Below, one piece after another: positions 1-6,540 of a stretch of DNA of 15,327 nucleotides. The notes below the pieces were generated by a model. The model ran no database searches. It was not told where the DNA came from and was given only the letters and a program-made list of their open reading frames with translations. This stretch comes from Streptomyces sp. NRRL S-244 (GTDB taxonomy: Bacteria; Actinomycetota; Actinomycetes; Streptomycetales; Streptomycetaceae). The position numbers were made by a program, and so were the translations under genes. Each line of letters opens with the position of its first letter. Position 1 is the stretch's first letter. Location of the stretch: the NCBI RefSeq assembly GCF_000717915.1, contig NZ_JOCX01000051.1:1-15327 (forward strand). Direction: 5' to 3'.

Positions 1-300
1 GGGCGGCAGGGGGGCGGGGGCGGCAGCGGGTTGGCCGGCGGTGGCCGGAACCTTTCCGCGCTCTCCCGCGCTCTCCTGCGCCCTCTTGTTGCTCCCGTCC
101 GCGCCCGCGCGTGTCCGTGCCTGCCCGTGCGTGTCCGTGCGGGTCCCTCCGGGCGTCCGGGCGGGTCCGGCGGCCCTGCGGACTGTTCGGTACCGATCGG
201 AATCCTTCGGACTTCTGTGGAACTCCAGAGGGTTCCGGGACGTCCTTCGTTCTTGGGGGCGGTCGGGAACTCTTGCTCGATTTCGGGGGATTCGGCGGAT

Positions 301-325
301 CCGAATCGATTCGGTCGATTCGGTG
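301..325. promoter_or_regulatory. 14-bp palindrome plus tandem CGATTCGGT, possible operator
   Basis: CCGAATCGATTCGG (301-314) is a perfect 14-bp inverted repeat. It overlaps two adjacent copies of CGATTCGGT (about 307-324). Its position about 170 bp before the first operon gene and its dyad symmetry suit a regulator binding site. No regulator gene is in the window, so the binding protein is unknown. A chance palindrome is possible. Confidence 0.35.
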
Positions 326-409
326 GATACGGGGGAAACCGGACGTCCGGAAGCTCCAGGGGGCGCCCGCAGGACCCTCGCGCCGGGCGGTGGGGAAGAT
401 GTGCCAGAG

Positions 410-440
410 TTGCCACGTCCCGGCGGTGAGCACGTACCGT
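410..440 (+). promoter_or_regulatory. weak candidate promoter for the molybdenum hydroxylase operon
   Basis: TTGCCA (410-415) and TACCGT (435-440) resemble -35 and -10 boxes, but the 19-bp spacing is longer than usual. Transcription would start near 447 and leave a leader of about 47 nt before the TTG start at 494. This is the best pair I could find close to the gene. It is weaker than the promoter at 5899-5927. Confidence 0.2.
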
Positions 441-493
441 ACGGCGGACAGGCGTGAGCGCCGGGACCGGGACATCGGGAAGGGGCAGCTGGG

Positions 494-1396
494 TTGACCA
501 CGCACGCACCGCATGCACTGCATTCATCTCAGGGGCCGCAAGCGGCGCAGTCCGTGACGCTGCCGGCCTCGCTCGACGAGGCCGTGGCGGCGCTCGCCGC
601 CATGCCCGCCGCCGTGCCCGTCGCCGGCGGCACCGACCTCATGGCCTCCGTCAACGCCGGGCTGCTGCGGCCCGCCGCGCTCGTGGGCCTGGGCCGGATC
701 AACGAGATCCGCGGCTGGCAGTACCAGGACGGGCACGCGCTGCTCGGCGCCGGGCTCACCCACGCACGGATGGGACGGCCGGATTTCGCCGCTCTGATCC
801 CCGCGCTGGCGGCGGCCGCGCGGGCCGCCGGGCCCCCGCAGATCCGCAACGCCGGCACCCTCGGCGGCAACATCGCCACCGCCGCGCCGACGGGCGACGC
901 ACTGCCCGTACTGGCCGCGCTGGAGGCCGTCCTCGTCATCCACGGCCCGGGCGGCTCGCGCCGGGAGATCCCGGTCTCGCACCTGCTGGCAGGCCGCGAG
1001 ATGCTGCGGCCCGGAGAGCTGATCGGCTTCGTACGGGTGCCGCTGCTGCACGCGCCGCAGGTCTTCCTGAAGGCCACGGGGCGTACGGGCCCGGGGCGCG
1101 CGGTGGCGTCCGTGGGGCTCGTACTGGATCCCGCGCGCCGGGGGGTGCGCTGTGCGATCGGTGCGGTCGCGCCCATGCCGCTACGGCCGCTGGAGGCCGA
1201 GCAGTGGGTGGCCTCGCTGATCGACTGGGACGGGGAGCGGACCCTGGCTCCCGAGGCGCTGGAGGCCTTCGGCGAGTACGTCGCGGCCGCCTGCGTCCCC
1301 GACCAGGGCGAACCGGTGGCACCCGGGGTACTGCATCTGCGGCGGACGGTCGCCGTGCTGGCACGGAGGGCCCTGGGGAGGGCGCTGACCTCATGA
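494..1396 (+). CDS. xanthine dehydrogenase-like FAD-binding subunit (subunit M)
   Basis: This 300-residue protein is the medium, FAD-binding subunit of a xanthine dehydrogenase / CO dehydrogenase-type molybdenum hydroxylase. It should take electrons from the [2Fe-2S] subunit and pass them to NAD+ or another acceptor in the cytoplasm. The FAD domain signatures are visible: VAGGTDLMA near residues 43-51, and IRNAGTLGGNIATAAPTGD near 117-135, the family's pyrophosphate-binding loop. The C-terminal third matches the CO-dehydrogenase flavoprotein C-terminal domain in position (RTGPGRAVASVG, then IGAVAPMPLR). Length is normal for the family. The start is a TTG with GGAAGGGG at 478-485, 8 nt upstream. 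Its TGA overlaps the next ATG (ATGA), so translation is probably coupled. Family assignment is firm; substrate is not known. Confidence 0.9.
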   Translation: MTTHAPHALHSSQGPQAAQSVTLPASLDEAVAALAAMPAAVPVAGGTDLMASVNAGLLRPAALVGLGRINEIRGWQYQDGHALLGAGLTHARMGRPDFAALIPALAAAARAAGPPQIRNAGTLGGNIATAAPTGDALPVLAALEAVLVIHGPGGSRREIPVSHLLAGREMLRPGELIGFVRVPLLHAPQVFLKATGRTGPGRAVASVGLVLDPARRGVRCAIGAVAPMPLRPLEAEQWVASLIDWDGERTLAPEALEAFGEYVAAACVPDQGEPVAPGVLHLRRTVAVLARRALGRALTS

Positions 1397-3522
1397 GTGA
1401 GAACGAGAACGTGAGCGGAACGACGGGGGACGCGGGTCCCGCGGGCCACACCGGCACCGGCTGGGGCTGGGAGCCGGTCCCGCAGGGCGGCGAGTACGAC
1501 TCCGACGCGACGGCCTTCGTGAAGCTGCCGCAGGACATGCTGGACGCGCTCGGCACCGGGGAGCCGCTCGCGGCGCCCGGGCACGGCTACGTGCCGCCGC
1601 CGATGATCGTGCCGCTGGGTTCGGCGAGCGCGGATCCGGCGGCGACGGGGACGTGGACGATTCCGGTGCAGTGGCCGGAGGCGGGGACGGCGCCGCATGC
1701 CGGTGGCGGTGGCGGTGCGGGGGCTTCCGGTGGTGCGGGTGCTTCCGGTGGTGCGCCGACGCCCGCGCCGGTGGGCGGGCCGATCCCGGCTTCGATCCCG
1801 ATCCCGGCCTCCGTGGCGGCGGCGTTCGAGGGCGCGGGGCAGGATCCCGTCCGGGTTTCGGGCGCCGAGCCGGGTCAGGCGCCGGGTCAGGCCTCGGCTC
1901 CGGGTCAGCTGTCGGCTCCGGGCCAGGTGCCGGGTTCGGCCGGGGGTGCGCACGATCCCGGTGCGACCGCCGAGTGGCGGTTCCCGGAGGCGGTCCAGGA
2001 CTCCGAGCCCGTGAGCACCGGCCAGTGGACCCTCCCGGAACTGCCCGAGCAGACCGGGGAGTTCCGCCTCGGTGCCCCGGCGGCCGACTGGAGCCAGGCC
2101 CCGGCGACGCTGCCGGGCGGCGCGGCGGCCCCCTGGGCGACCCATCCCGACTTCGAGGCGGCGGCAGCCGCGCGTCCGGGTCCGGATGCCGCGATGAGCT
2201 CGGGCGTGCTGCCCGAGGCGCGGCCCGACGCGGGCGACGCCGGCACCTCCGGCGCGGGCCTGCGGCGGCTCGGCGGCCCCGGCGTCGGCGGCCCCGGGCG
2301 CGGCCCCCGCGTACTGGGCGGACCCGGTGTGGGCACGCTCCCGGAGGCGACGGAGCCGGAGCCGGTGCATCCGGCTCCGCACGACATCGAAGCCGCCCAT
2401 GGCCCGGCGGCGACGCCGGTCACGGCGGAACGGCCGCATCCGGGTGCGGAGGCCCCCGAGGTGGCTTCGCCCGCCGACGCGGATCGGGAGCGGGCGGCGG
2501 CGCCCGTCGCGGCTGCCGAGTACGTGCTGTCGGGCGGGCCCGGGGCCGGCGGCGTCGCCGGTGGCTTCGCGGAGCCCGGGGACACCGACGGGCACGGGTT
2601 CACGGCATCCGGCCACGGGCACGGCCCCGGCAACGGCCCCGCCGGGGCGGAGTCCGGGCCGGGCGGTGAGCACGGGTTCACGGCGGAGCCCGCCGCGGAG
2701 CGCGCCGCGGAGCCCGCCGACACGGACGGGCGCGGTTTCGGGGGCGGTGCCGGGGTCGGCTTCGGCGGAGCCGTGGCTTCGGGAACGCCGAGTGCGGACA
2801 CCGCGGACATGGCTGTGGCGACGCCGGATGGGGGAACCCCCGAAGGTTTCCCGGCCGAGGAGCCGACGTACGAAGAAAACGCGACTGCCGAGGCCGTCGC
2901 CCATCACGAGCACCCGCTGGCTTCCTACGTCCTGCGCGTCAACGGCGCCGACCGCCCCGTCACCGGTGCGTGGATCGGCGAGTCCCTGCTCTACGTGCTG
3001 CGCGAGCGCCTCGGCCTCGCCGGCGCCAAGGACGGCTGCTCGCAGGGCGAATGCGGGGCGTGCGCCGTGCAGGTCGACGGCCGGCTCGTCGCCTCCTGCC
3101 TGGTGCCGGCCGCGACGGCGGCGAGCAGCGAGGTCCGGACCGTGGAGGGGCTCGCCGGGGGCGGGGAACTCTCGGACGTGCAGCAGGCGTTGTGCAGGTC
3201 GGGTGCGGTGCAGTGCGGGTTCTGCGTGCCCGGCATGGCCATGACCATCCACGACCTGCTGGAGGGCAACCACGCCCCCAGCGAGCTGGAGACCCGGCAG
3301 GCCCTGTGCGGGAACCTGTGCCGCTGCTCCGGCTACAAGGGCGTCATCGAGGCCGTCCGCGAGGTCGTCGCCGAGCGTGAGGCGTCGGCCGCGCCCGACG
3401 CGCCCGGGGTCGGGAACGGAGCCGGGAACGCAACCGGGAACGGCTCTGGCGCGGAGGCGCGTATCCCGCACCAGGCGCCGCCCGGCGAGGGCGGGATCCA
3501 CCACAACGGAGGCATGGCGTGA
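1393..3522 (+). CDS. [2Fe-2S] subunit of a molybdenum hydroxylase with a ~500-residue N-terminal extension
   Basis: This 709-residue protein carries a normal electron-transfer subunit at its C-terminal end (about residues 507-660). The first cluster ligands are C549, C554, C557 and C569. The second are C608, C611, C643 and C645, in the usual CGxC and CRC settings followed by SGY. Stand-alone subunits of this family are usually about 160-200 residues. Here about 506 residues of Gly/Pro/Ala/Glu-rich, probably disordered sequence precede the domain. They include PGQ repeats (residues 160-180) and three W-x-hydrophobic-P segments at W88, W195 and W212. The start ATG overlaps the FAD gene stop and follows GGGGAGGG (1375-1382). 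An in-frame internal ATG at 2809 would give a conventional 237-residue protein but has no clear ribosome site. Its TGA overlaps the next gene's GTG. The domain is certain; the role of the extension is unknown. Confidence 0.88.
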   Translation: MSENENVSGTTGDAGPAGHTGTGWGWEPVPQGGEYDSDATAFVKLPQDMLDALGTGEPLAAPGHGYVPPPMIVPLGSASADPAATGTWTIPVQWPEAGTAPHAGGGGGAGASGGAGASGGAPTPAPVGGPIPASIPIPASVAAAFEGAGQDPVRVSGAEPGQAPGQASAPGQLSAPGQVPGSAGGAHDPGATAEWRFPEAVQDSEPVSTGQWTLPELPEQTGEFRLGAPAADWSQAPATLPGGAAAPWATHPDFEAAAAARPGPDAAMSSGVLPEARPDAGDAGTSGAGLRRLGGPGVGGPGRGPRVLGGPGVGTLPEATEPEPVHPAPHDIEAAHGPAATPVTAERPHPGAEAPEVASPADADRERAAAPVAAAEYVLSGGPGAGGVAGGFAEPGDTDGHGFTASGHGHGPGNGPAGAESGPGGEHGFTAEPAAERAAEPADTDGRGFGGGAGVGFGGAVASGTPSADTADMAVATPDGGTPEGFPAEEPTYEENATAEAVAHHEHPLASYVLRVNGADRPVTGAWIGESLLYVLRERLGLAGAKDGCSQGECGACAVQVDGRLVASCLVPAATAASSEVRTVEGLAGGGELSDVQQALCRSGAVQCGFCVPGMAMTIHDLLEGNHAPSELETRQALCGNLCRCSGYKGVIEAVREVVAEREASAAPDAPGVGNGAGNATGNGSGAEARIPHQAPPGEGGIHHNGGMA
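1719..1754 (+). repeat. 18-bp tandem repeat inside the [2Fe-2S] subunit gene
   Basis: Two adjacent 18-bp units (1719-1736 and 1737-1754) differ at one base and share the core GCTTCCGGTGGTGC. They encode the repeated Gly-Ala-Ser-Gly-Gly-Ala stretch of the low-complexity extension. The unit is a multiple of three, so gain or loss of copies would keep the frame. Confidence 0.8.
1870..1932 (+). repeat. short degenerate repeat encoding Pro-Gly-Gln units
   Basis: CCGGGTCAG-like 9-12 bp units recur four times and encode PGQA, PGQAS, PGQLS and PGQV (residues 160-180 of the [2Fe-2S] subunit). This is in-frame low-complexity repetition, typical of slippage-prone linker sequence. Confidence 0.75.
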
Positions 3523-5864
3523 GCGGGCACGACGCGGCCACGGCCACGACGACGGTATCGGTCGCGACGGGCGCTGCGCCCGCCGTGGCGCCCGAGACGG
3601 GCGAGCAGGAGGTGCCGCGCGGCATCGGGGCCTCCGTGCCCGCCGCCGACACGCGCGCCAAGAGCGAGGGCACCTTCCCGTACGCGGCCGACCTGTGGGC
3701 CGAGGGCCTCCTCTGGGCCGCCGTCCTGCGCTCCCCGCACGCCCACGCCCGCATCCTCTCCGTCGACACCTCCGCGGCCGCCGCCATGCCCGGCGTGCGC
3801 GCCGTCGTCACCCACGCCGACGTCCCCGGCGCCACCACGCACGGCCGCCGCATCGCCGACCGGCCCGTCTTCGCCCACGACGTCGTCCGCCACCACGGCG
3901 AGCCCATCGCCGCCGTCGCCGCCGACCACCCGGACACCGCCCGCCTCGCCGCCGCCGCGATCGCCGTCGAGTACGAGCTGCTCGACGCGGTGACCGACCC
4001 CGAGCAGTCCTTCGGCGCCCCCGCCCTGCACCCCGACGGCAACCTGATCCGGCACATCCCGCTCCGCTACGGCGACCCGGAGGCGACCGGCGAGGTCGTC
4101 GTCGAGGGCCTGTACCGGATCGGCCGCCAGGACCCCGCGCCCATCGGCGCCGAGGCCGGGCTCGCCGTGCCGCGGCCCGACGGCGGCGTGGAGATCTACA
4201 CCGCCTCCACCGACCCCCACCTGGACCGCGACCTGGCGGCGGCCTGCTTCGGCCTCGAACCCGACCGGGTGCGGGTCGTGGTGACCGGTGTCCCGGGCGC
4301 CACGGCCGACCGCGAGGACGCGGCCTTCCAGCTGCCGCTGGGGCTGCTCGCCCTGCGCACCGGCTACCCGGTCAAGCTGGCCGCCACCCGCGAGGAGTCC
4401 TTCCTCGGCCACACCCACCGCCACCCGACGCTGCTGCGCTACCGCCACCACGCGGACGCGGAGGGCCGGCTGGTCAAGGTCGAGGCCCAGATCCTGATGG
4501 ACGCCGGCGCGTACGCGGACTCGTCCTCCGAGTCGCTGGCCGCGGCAGTGGCGTTCGCCTGCGGCCCGTACGTCGTGCCGCACGCCTTCGTCGAGGGCTG
4601 GGCGGTCCGTACGAACAACCCGCCGTCGGGCCACGTACGGGGCGAGGGCGCGATGCAGGTCTGTGCCGCGTACGAGGGCCAGATGGACAAGCTCGCGGCC
4701 GCCCTCGGCATCGACGGCGCGGAGCTGCGCCTGCGCAACGTACTGGCGACGGGCGACCTGCTCCCGACGGGCCAGACGGTCACCTGCCCGGCGCCGGTGG
4801 CGGAACTCCTGCGCGCGGTACGCGATTGCCCGCTCCCCTCCCTCCCGAAGGACACCCCGGAGGAGGAGTGGCTGCTGCCGGGCGGCCCGGAGGGCGCGGG
4901 CGAGCCGGGCGCGGTGCGGCGCGGGGTCGGGTACGGCGTGGGCATGGTCCACATGCTCGGCGCGGAGGGCGCGGACGAGGTCTCGACGGCGACGGTCAAG
5001 GTCGTCGACGGGGCGGCGACGGTGATCTGCGCGGCGGTGGACACCGGCCAGGGCTTCTCCACGCTCGCCCGCCAGATCGTCCAGGAGATCCTGGGCGTGG
5101 ACGAGGTGGTGACGGCCCCGGTCGACACGGACCAGCCGCCGGCGGGCCCGGCGGCGCACGGCCGCCACACGTGGGTCTCGGGCGGCGCGGTGGAGCGTGC
5201 GGCGAAGATGGTCCGCACCCAGCTCCTCCAGCCGATGGCCCACAAGCTGGGCATGTCGACGGAGCTCCTGCAGATCCAGGACGGCCGCATCACGTCCTAC
5301 GACGGCGCGTTCTCGACGACGGTCTCCGAGGCCATGGCGGGCAAGGAACTCTGGGCGACGGCCCAGTGCCGCCCCCACCCGACGGAGCCCCTGGACGGCG
5401 ACGGCCAGGGCGACGCCTTCGTGGGCCTGGCGTTCTGCGCGATCCGCGCGGTCGTGGACGTGGACATCGAACTGGGCTCGGTGCGGGTCGTGGAACTCGC
5501 GGTGGCCCAGGACGTGGGCCGCATCCTCAACCCCCGCCAGCTGGAGGCCCGTATCGAAGCGGGCGTCACACAGGGCGTGGGCGCGGCGCTGAGCGAGAAC
5601 CTCCGCTCGGTGTCGGGCCTGGTCCGCCACCCCGACCTGACGGGCTATGCGCTGCCGACGTCGCTGGACGCTCCGGTGGTCCGGATCGTCAAGCTGGTCG
5701 AAGAGCGGGACGTGGTGGCCCCGTTCGGCGCGAAGGCGGCGAGCGCCATCCCTGTGGTGACGGCCCCGGCGGCGGTAGCCTCGGCGGTACGCTCGGCCAC
5801 GGGCCGCCCGGTGAACAGGCTCCCGATCCGCCCCTCGGCGGCGGTCGCGGCGCCCAACTCGTGA
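3519..5864 (+). CDS. xanthine dehydrogenase-like molybdopterin-binding (large) subunit, atypical active site
   Basis: This 781-residue protein is the large molybdenum-cofactor subunit. After a roughly 32-residue Ala/Thr-rich tail comes the a/b hammerhead domain (about 35-155; LRSPHAHARI at 70-79 is characteristic), then the Mo-binding domains (about 175-735). Retained family features include TGxPVKL (281-287), RHP (301-303), the Arg-containing VRGEGAMQ (373-380), DTGQGFST (508-515) and DVGRILNP (665-672). Two hallmarks are missing. The glycine-rich GGGFGGK loop reads GVPGATADR (257-265). The GxKxxGEP motif with the catalytic glutamate reads GAKAASAIP (737-745), which puts Ala at the Glu position by my alignment. 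The GTG start overlaps the previous TGA and follows GGAGG (3508-3512). The fold is clear. Whether it hydroxylates purines, another substrate or nothing is open. Confidence 0.85.
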   Translation: MSGHDAATATTTVSVATGAAPAVAPETGEQEVPRGIGASVPAADTRAKSEGTFPYAADLWAEGLLWAAVLRSPHAHARILSVDTSAAAAMPGVRAVVTHADVPGATTHGRRIADRPVFAHDVVRHHGEPIAAVAADHPDTARLAAAAIAVEYELLDAVTDPEQSFGAPALHPDGNLIRHIPLRYGDPEATGEVVVEGLYRIGRQDPAPIGAEAGLAVPRPDGGVEIYTASTDPHLDRDLAAACFGLEPDRVRVVVTGVPGATADREDAAFQLPLGLLALRTGYPVKLAATREESFLGHTHRHPTLLRYRHHADAEGRLVKVEAQILMDAGAYADSSSESLAAAVAFACGPYVVPHAFVEGWAVRTNNPPSGHVRGEGAMQVCAAYEGQMDKLAAALGIDGAELRLRNVLATGDLLPTGQTVTCPAPVAELLRAVRDCPLPSLPKDTPEEEWLLPGGPEGAGEPGAVRRGVGYGVGMVHMLGAEGADEVSTATVKVVDGAATVICAAVDTGQGFSTLARQIVQEILGVDEVVTAPVDTDQPPAGPAAHGRHTWVSGGAVERAAKMVRTQLLQPMAHKLGMSTELLQIQDGRITSYDGAFSTTVSEAMAGKELWATAQCRPHPTEPLDGDGQGDAFVGLAFCAIRAVVDVDIELGSVRVVELAVAQDVGRILNPRQLEARIEAGVTQGVGAALSENLRSVSGLVRHPDLTGYALPTSLDAPVVRIVKLVEERDVVAPFGAKAASAIPVVTAPAAVASAVRSATGRPVNRLPIRPSAAVAAPNS

Positions 5865-5878
5865 CCGTGTGACCCGCA

Positions 5879-5890
5879 TTGCACGTGCAA
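5879..5890. promoter_or_regulatory. 12-bp palindrome TTGCACGTGCAA, possible operator
   Basis: This perfect 12-bp inverted repeat lies 8 bp upstream of the -35 box at 5899-5904 and 15 bp after the stop of the molybdopterin subunit gene. A regulator bound here could activate or repress the promoter of the type VII operon. It is followed by a smaller dyad, CAACC-CCGA-GGTTG (5888-5901), that runs into the -35 box. The binding protein is unknown. Confidence 0.4.
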
Positions 5891-5898
5891 CCCCGAGG

Positions 5899-5927
5899 TT
5901 GGGACTGTCGGTACCGGTCGCTAGAGT
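5899..5927 (+). promoter_or_regulatory. sigma-HrdB-type promoter of the type VII operon
   Basis: TTGGGA (5899-5904) and TAGAGT (5922-5927) are separated by exactly 17 bp. TAGAGT matches the streptomycete -10 consensus TAGRRT. Transcription should begin near 5934, giving a leader of about 97 nt before the GTG at 6031. The spacer contains the palindrome CGGTACCG (5909-5916). This is the clearest promoter in the window and it separates the molybdenum hydroxylase genes from the next operon. Confidence 0.6.
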
Positions 5928-5973
5928 GATCGGTAAGACGTAGTACGTGCGCGATGAACGGTGCGAACGGGGA

Positions 5974-6001
5974 GGGGCCGCGGCGGAAACGCCGCGACCC
6001 C
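5974..6001 (+). promoter_or_regulatory. leader stem-loop with GAAA tetraloop before the type VII operon
   Basis: GGGGCCGCGGCG (5974-5985) pairs with CGCCGCGACCCC (5990-6001) around GAAA (5986-5989). That is a 12-bp stem with a single C-A mismatch, closed by a GNRA tetraloop. It lies in the predicted leader RNA, about 17 nt before the Shine-Dalgarno sequence GGGGAGG (6019-6025). It could stabilise the mRNA, bind a protein or affect translation. There is no U-run, so ordinary termination is unlikely. Confidence 0.55.
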
Positions 6002-6030
6002 GGGGATTTCGGGGAGTCGGGGAGGCCATC

Positions 6031-6540
6031 GTGGCAGAGGAGAAGGCACCGGACGGTCTGGCGGGGCTGACGGGCCTCAATTCGGGCCTGGCGGACGCGA
6101 TCATGGCGCAGGCCAAGGCGCTTGAGGTCGAGTTCGAGTCGATGACGAACTACAAAAAGCTCGTGGACGACCTCTTGAAGAAGCTCGACGGCTCGGGCGC
6201 GGACGAGAAGAAGCTGGCCCACGTCACGCTCCCGGAGGGAGTCCTGGGCAAGGGCTTCGCCGAGGCGGACGCCCTGTTCAAGACGTACACGACGGTCCAC
6301 ACGCAGCTCCAGAACCTGTCGAAGGGCCTGGCGAGCCAGATCGAAGCCCTGGGCATCGCGATCATGACGGCGGGCAAGGGCTACGGCGGTGTGGACGAGG
6401 ACACGCAGGCGCGTATGCGTTCCATCGTCGCGCAGGCGAAGAAGGACTACGTCGCGGAGCGGGACCCGCTGGCGAAGCAGGAGGCGGACACCCAGGGTGG
6501 CGCGAGCGGCCACGGCAGCAAGGCGAAGGGCAAGGTCTGA
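6031..6540 (+). CDS. small helical protein with YxxxD motif, putative type VII secretion partner
   Basis: I do not recognise a named family. The 169-residue product is predicted to be almost wholly helical, with a long amphipathic helix around residues 18-52, another around 75-115 and a charged Ser/Gly/Lys tail. YGGVD at 118-122 follows a long helix and fits the YxxxD/E signal of ESX/PE-type secreted proteins, and helical residues follow it. I chose the GTG at 6031 because GGGGAGG (6019-6025) lies 5 nt before it. An upstream GTG at 5947 in the same frame would translate the leader hairpin. Its stop overlaps the next ATG (TGATG), so it should be made together with the WXG protein that follows. 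The arrangement recalls a PE protein ahead of its PPE partner. This role is inferred. Confidence 0.75.
   Translation: MAEEKAPDGLAGLTGLNSGLADAIMAQAKALEVEFESMTNYKKLVDDLLKKLDGSGADEKKLAHVTLPEGVLGKGFAEADALFKTYTTVHTQLQNLSKGLASQIEALGIAIMTAGKGYGGVDEDTQARMRSIVAQAKKDYVAERDPLAKQEADTQGGASGHGSKAKGKV

Larger units (their letters stand above)
1..493. other. non-coding leader upstream of the molybdenum hydroxylase operon
   Basis: I see no convincing gene in this stretch. Its open frames have Arg/Pro/Gly-rich translations with no recognisable domain and look like by-products of high GC. It holds two perfect copies of CGCGCTCTCC in tandem (57-66, 67-76) and two copies of GCGTGTCCGTGC (109-120, 129-140). It also holds the palindromes TCGGTACCGA (187-196) and CCGAATCGATTCGG (301-314), and a tandem CGATTCGGT pair just after the second palindrome. 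This is probably the intergenic or 5' regulatory region of the downstream operon, but the end of an upstream gene's 3' untranslated region could be included. Confidence 0.6.

Noticed and set aside
31..497. Several overlapping short open frames at the left edge
   Set aside because: They have no domains, no ribosome sites and compositions typical of random GC-rich sequence.
454..1392. Upstream in-frame extension of the [2Fe-2S] subunit overlapping the FAD gene
   Set aside because: The extra translation is an Arg/Gly/Ala-rich shadow of the FAD subunit. ATG 1393 has a good ribosome site and a classical ATGA overlap.
529..3504. Long open frame on the minus strand opposite the FAD and [2Fe-2S] subunit genes (991 residues)
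   Set aside because: The translation is Arg/Gly-rich with no domain. It lies wholly opposite genes with clear motifs and arises from the G/C bias at third codon positions.
5947..6030. Longer N-terminus for the 169-residue protein starting at GTG 5947
   Set aside because: It would translate the GAAA-capped hairpin and the Shine-Dalgarno. GTG 6031 has GGGGAGG at ideal spacing.
3333..6116. Long minus-strand open frame opposite the molybdopterin subunit gene (927 residues)
   Set aside because: It is composed of Arg/Val/Gly/Asp/His repeats without recognisable motifs. The plus strand carries a convincing family member, and the frame also crosses the promoter at 5899-5927.
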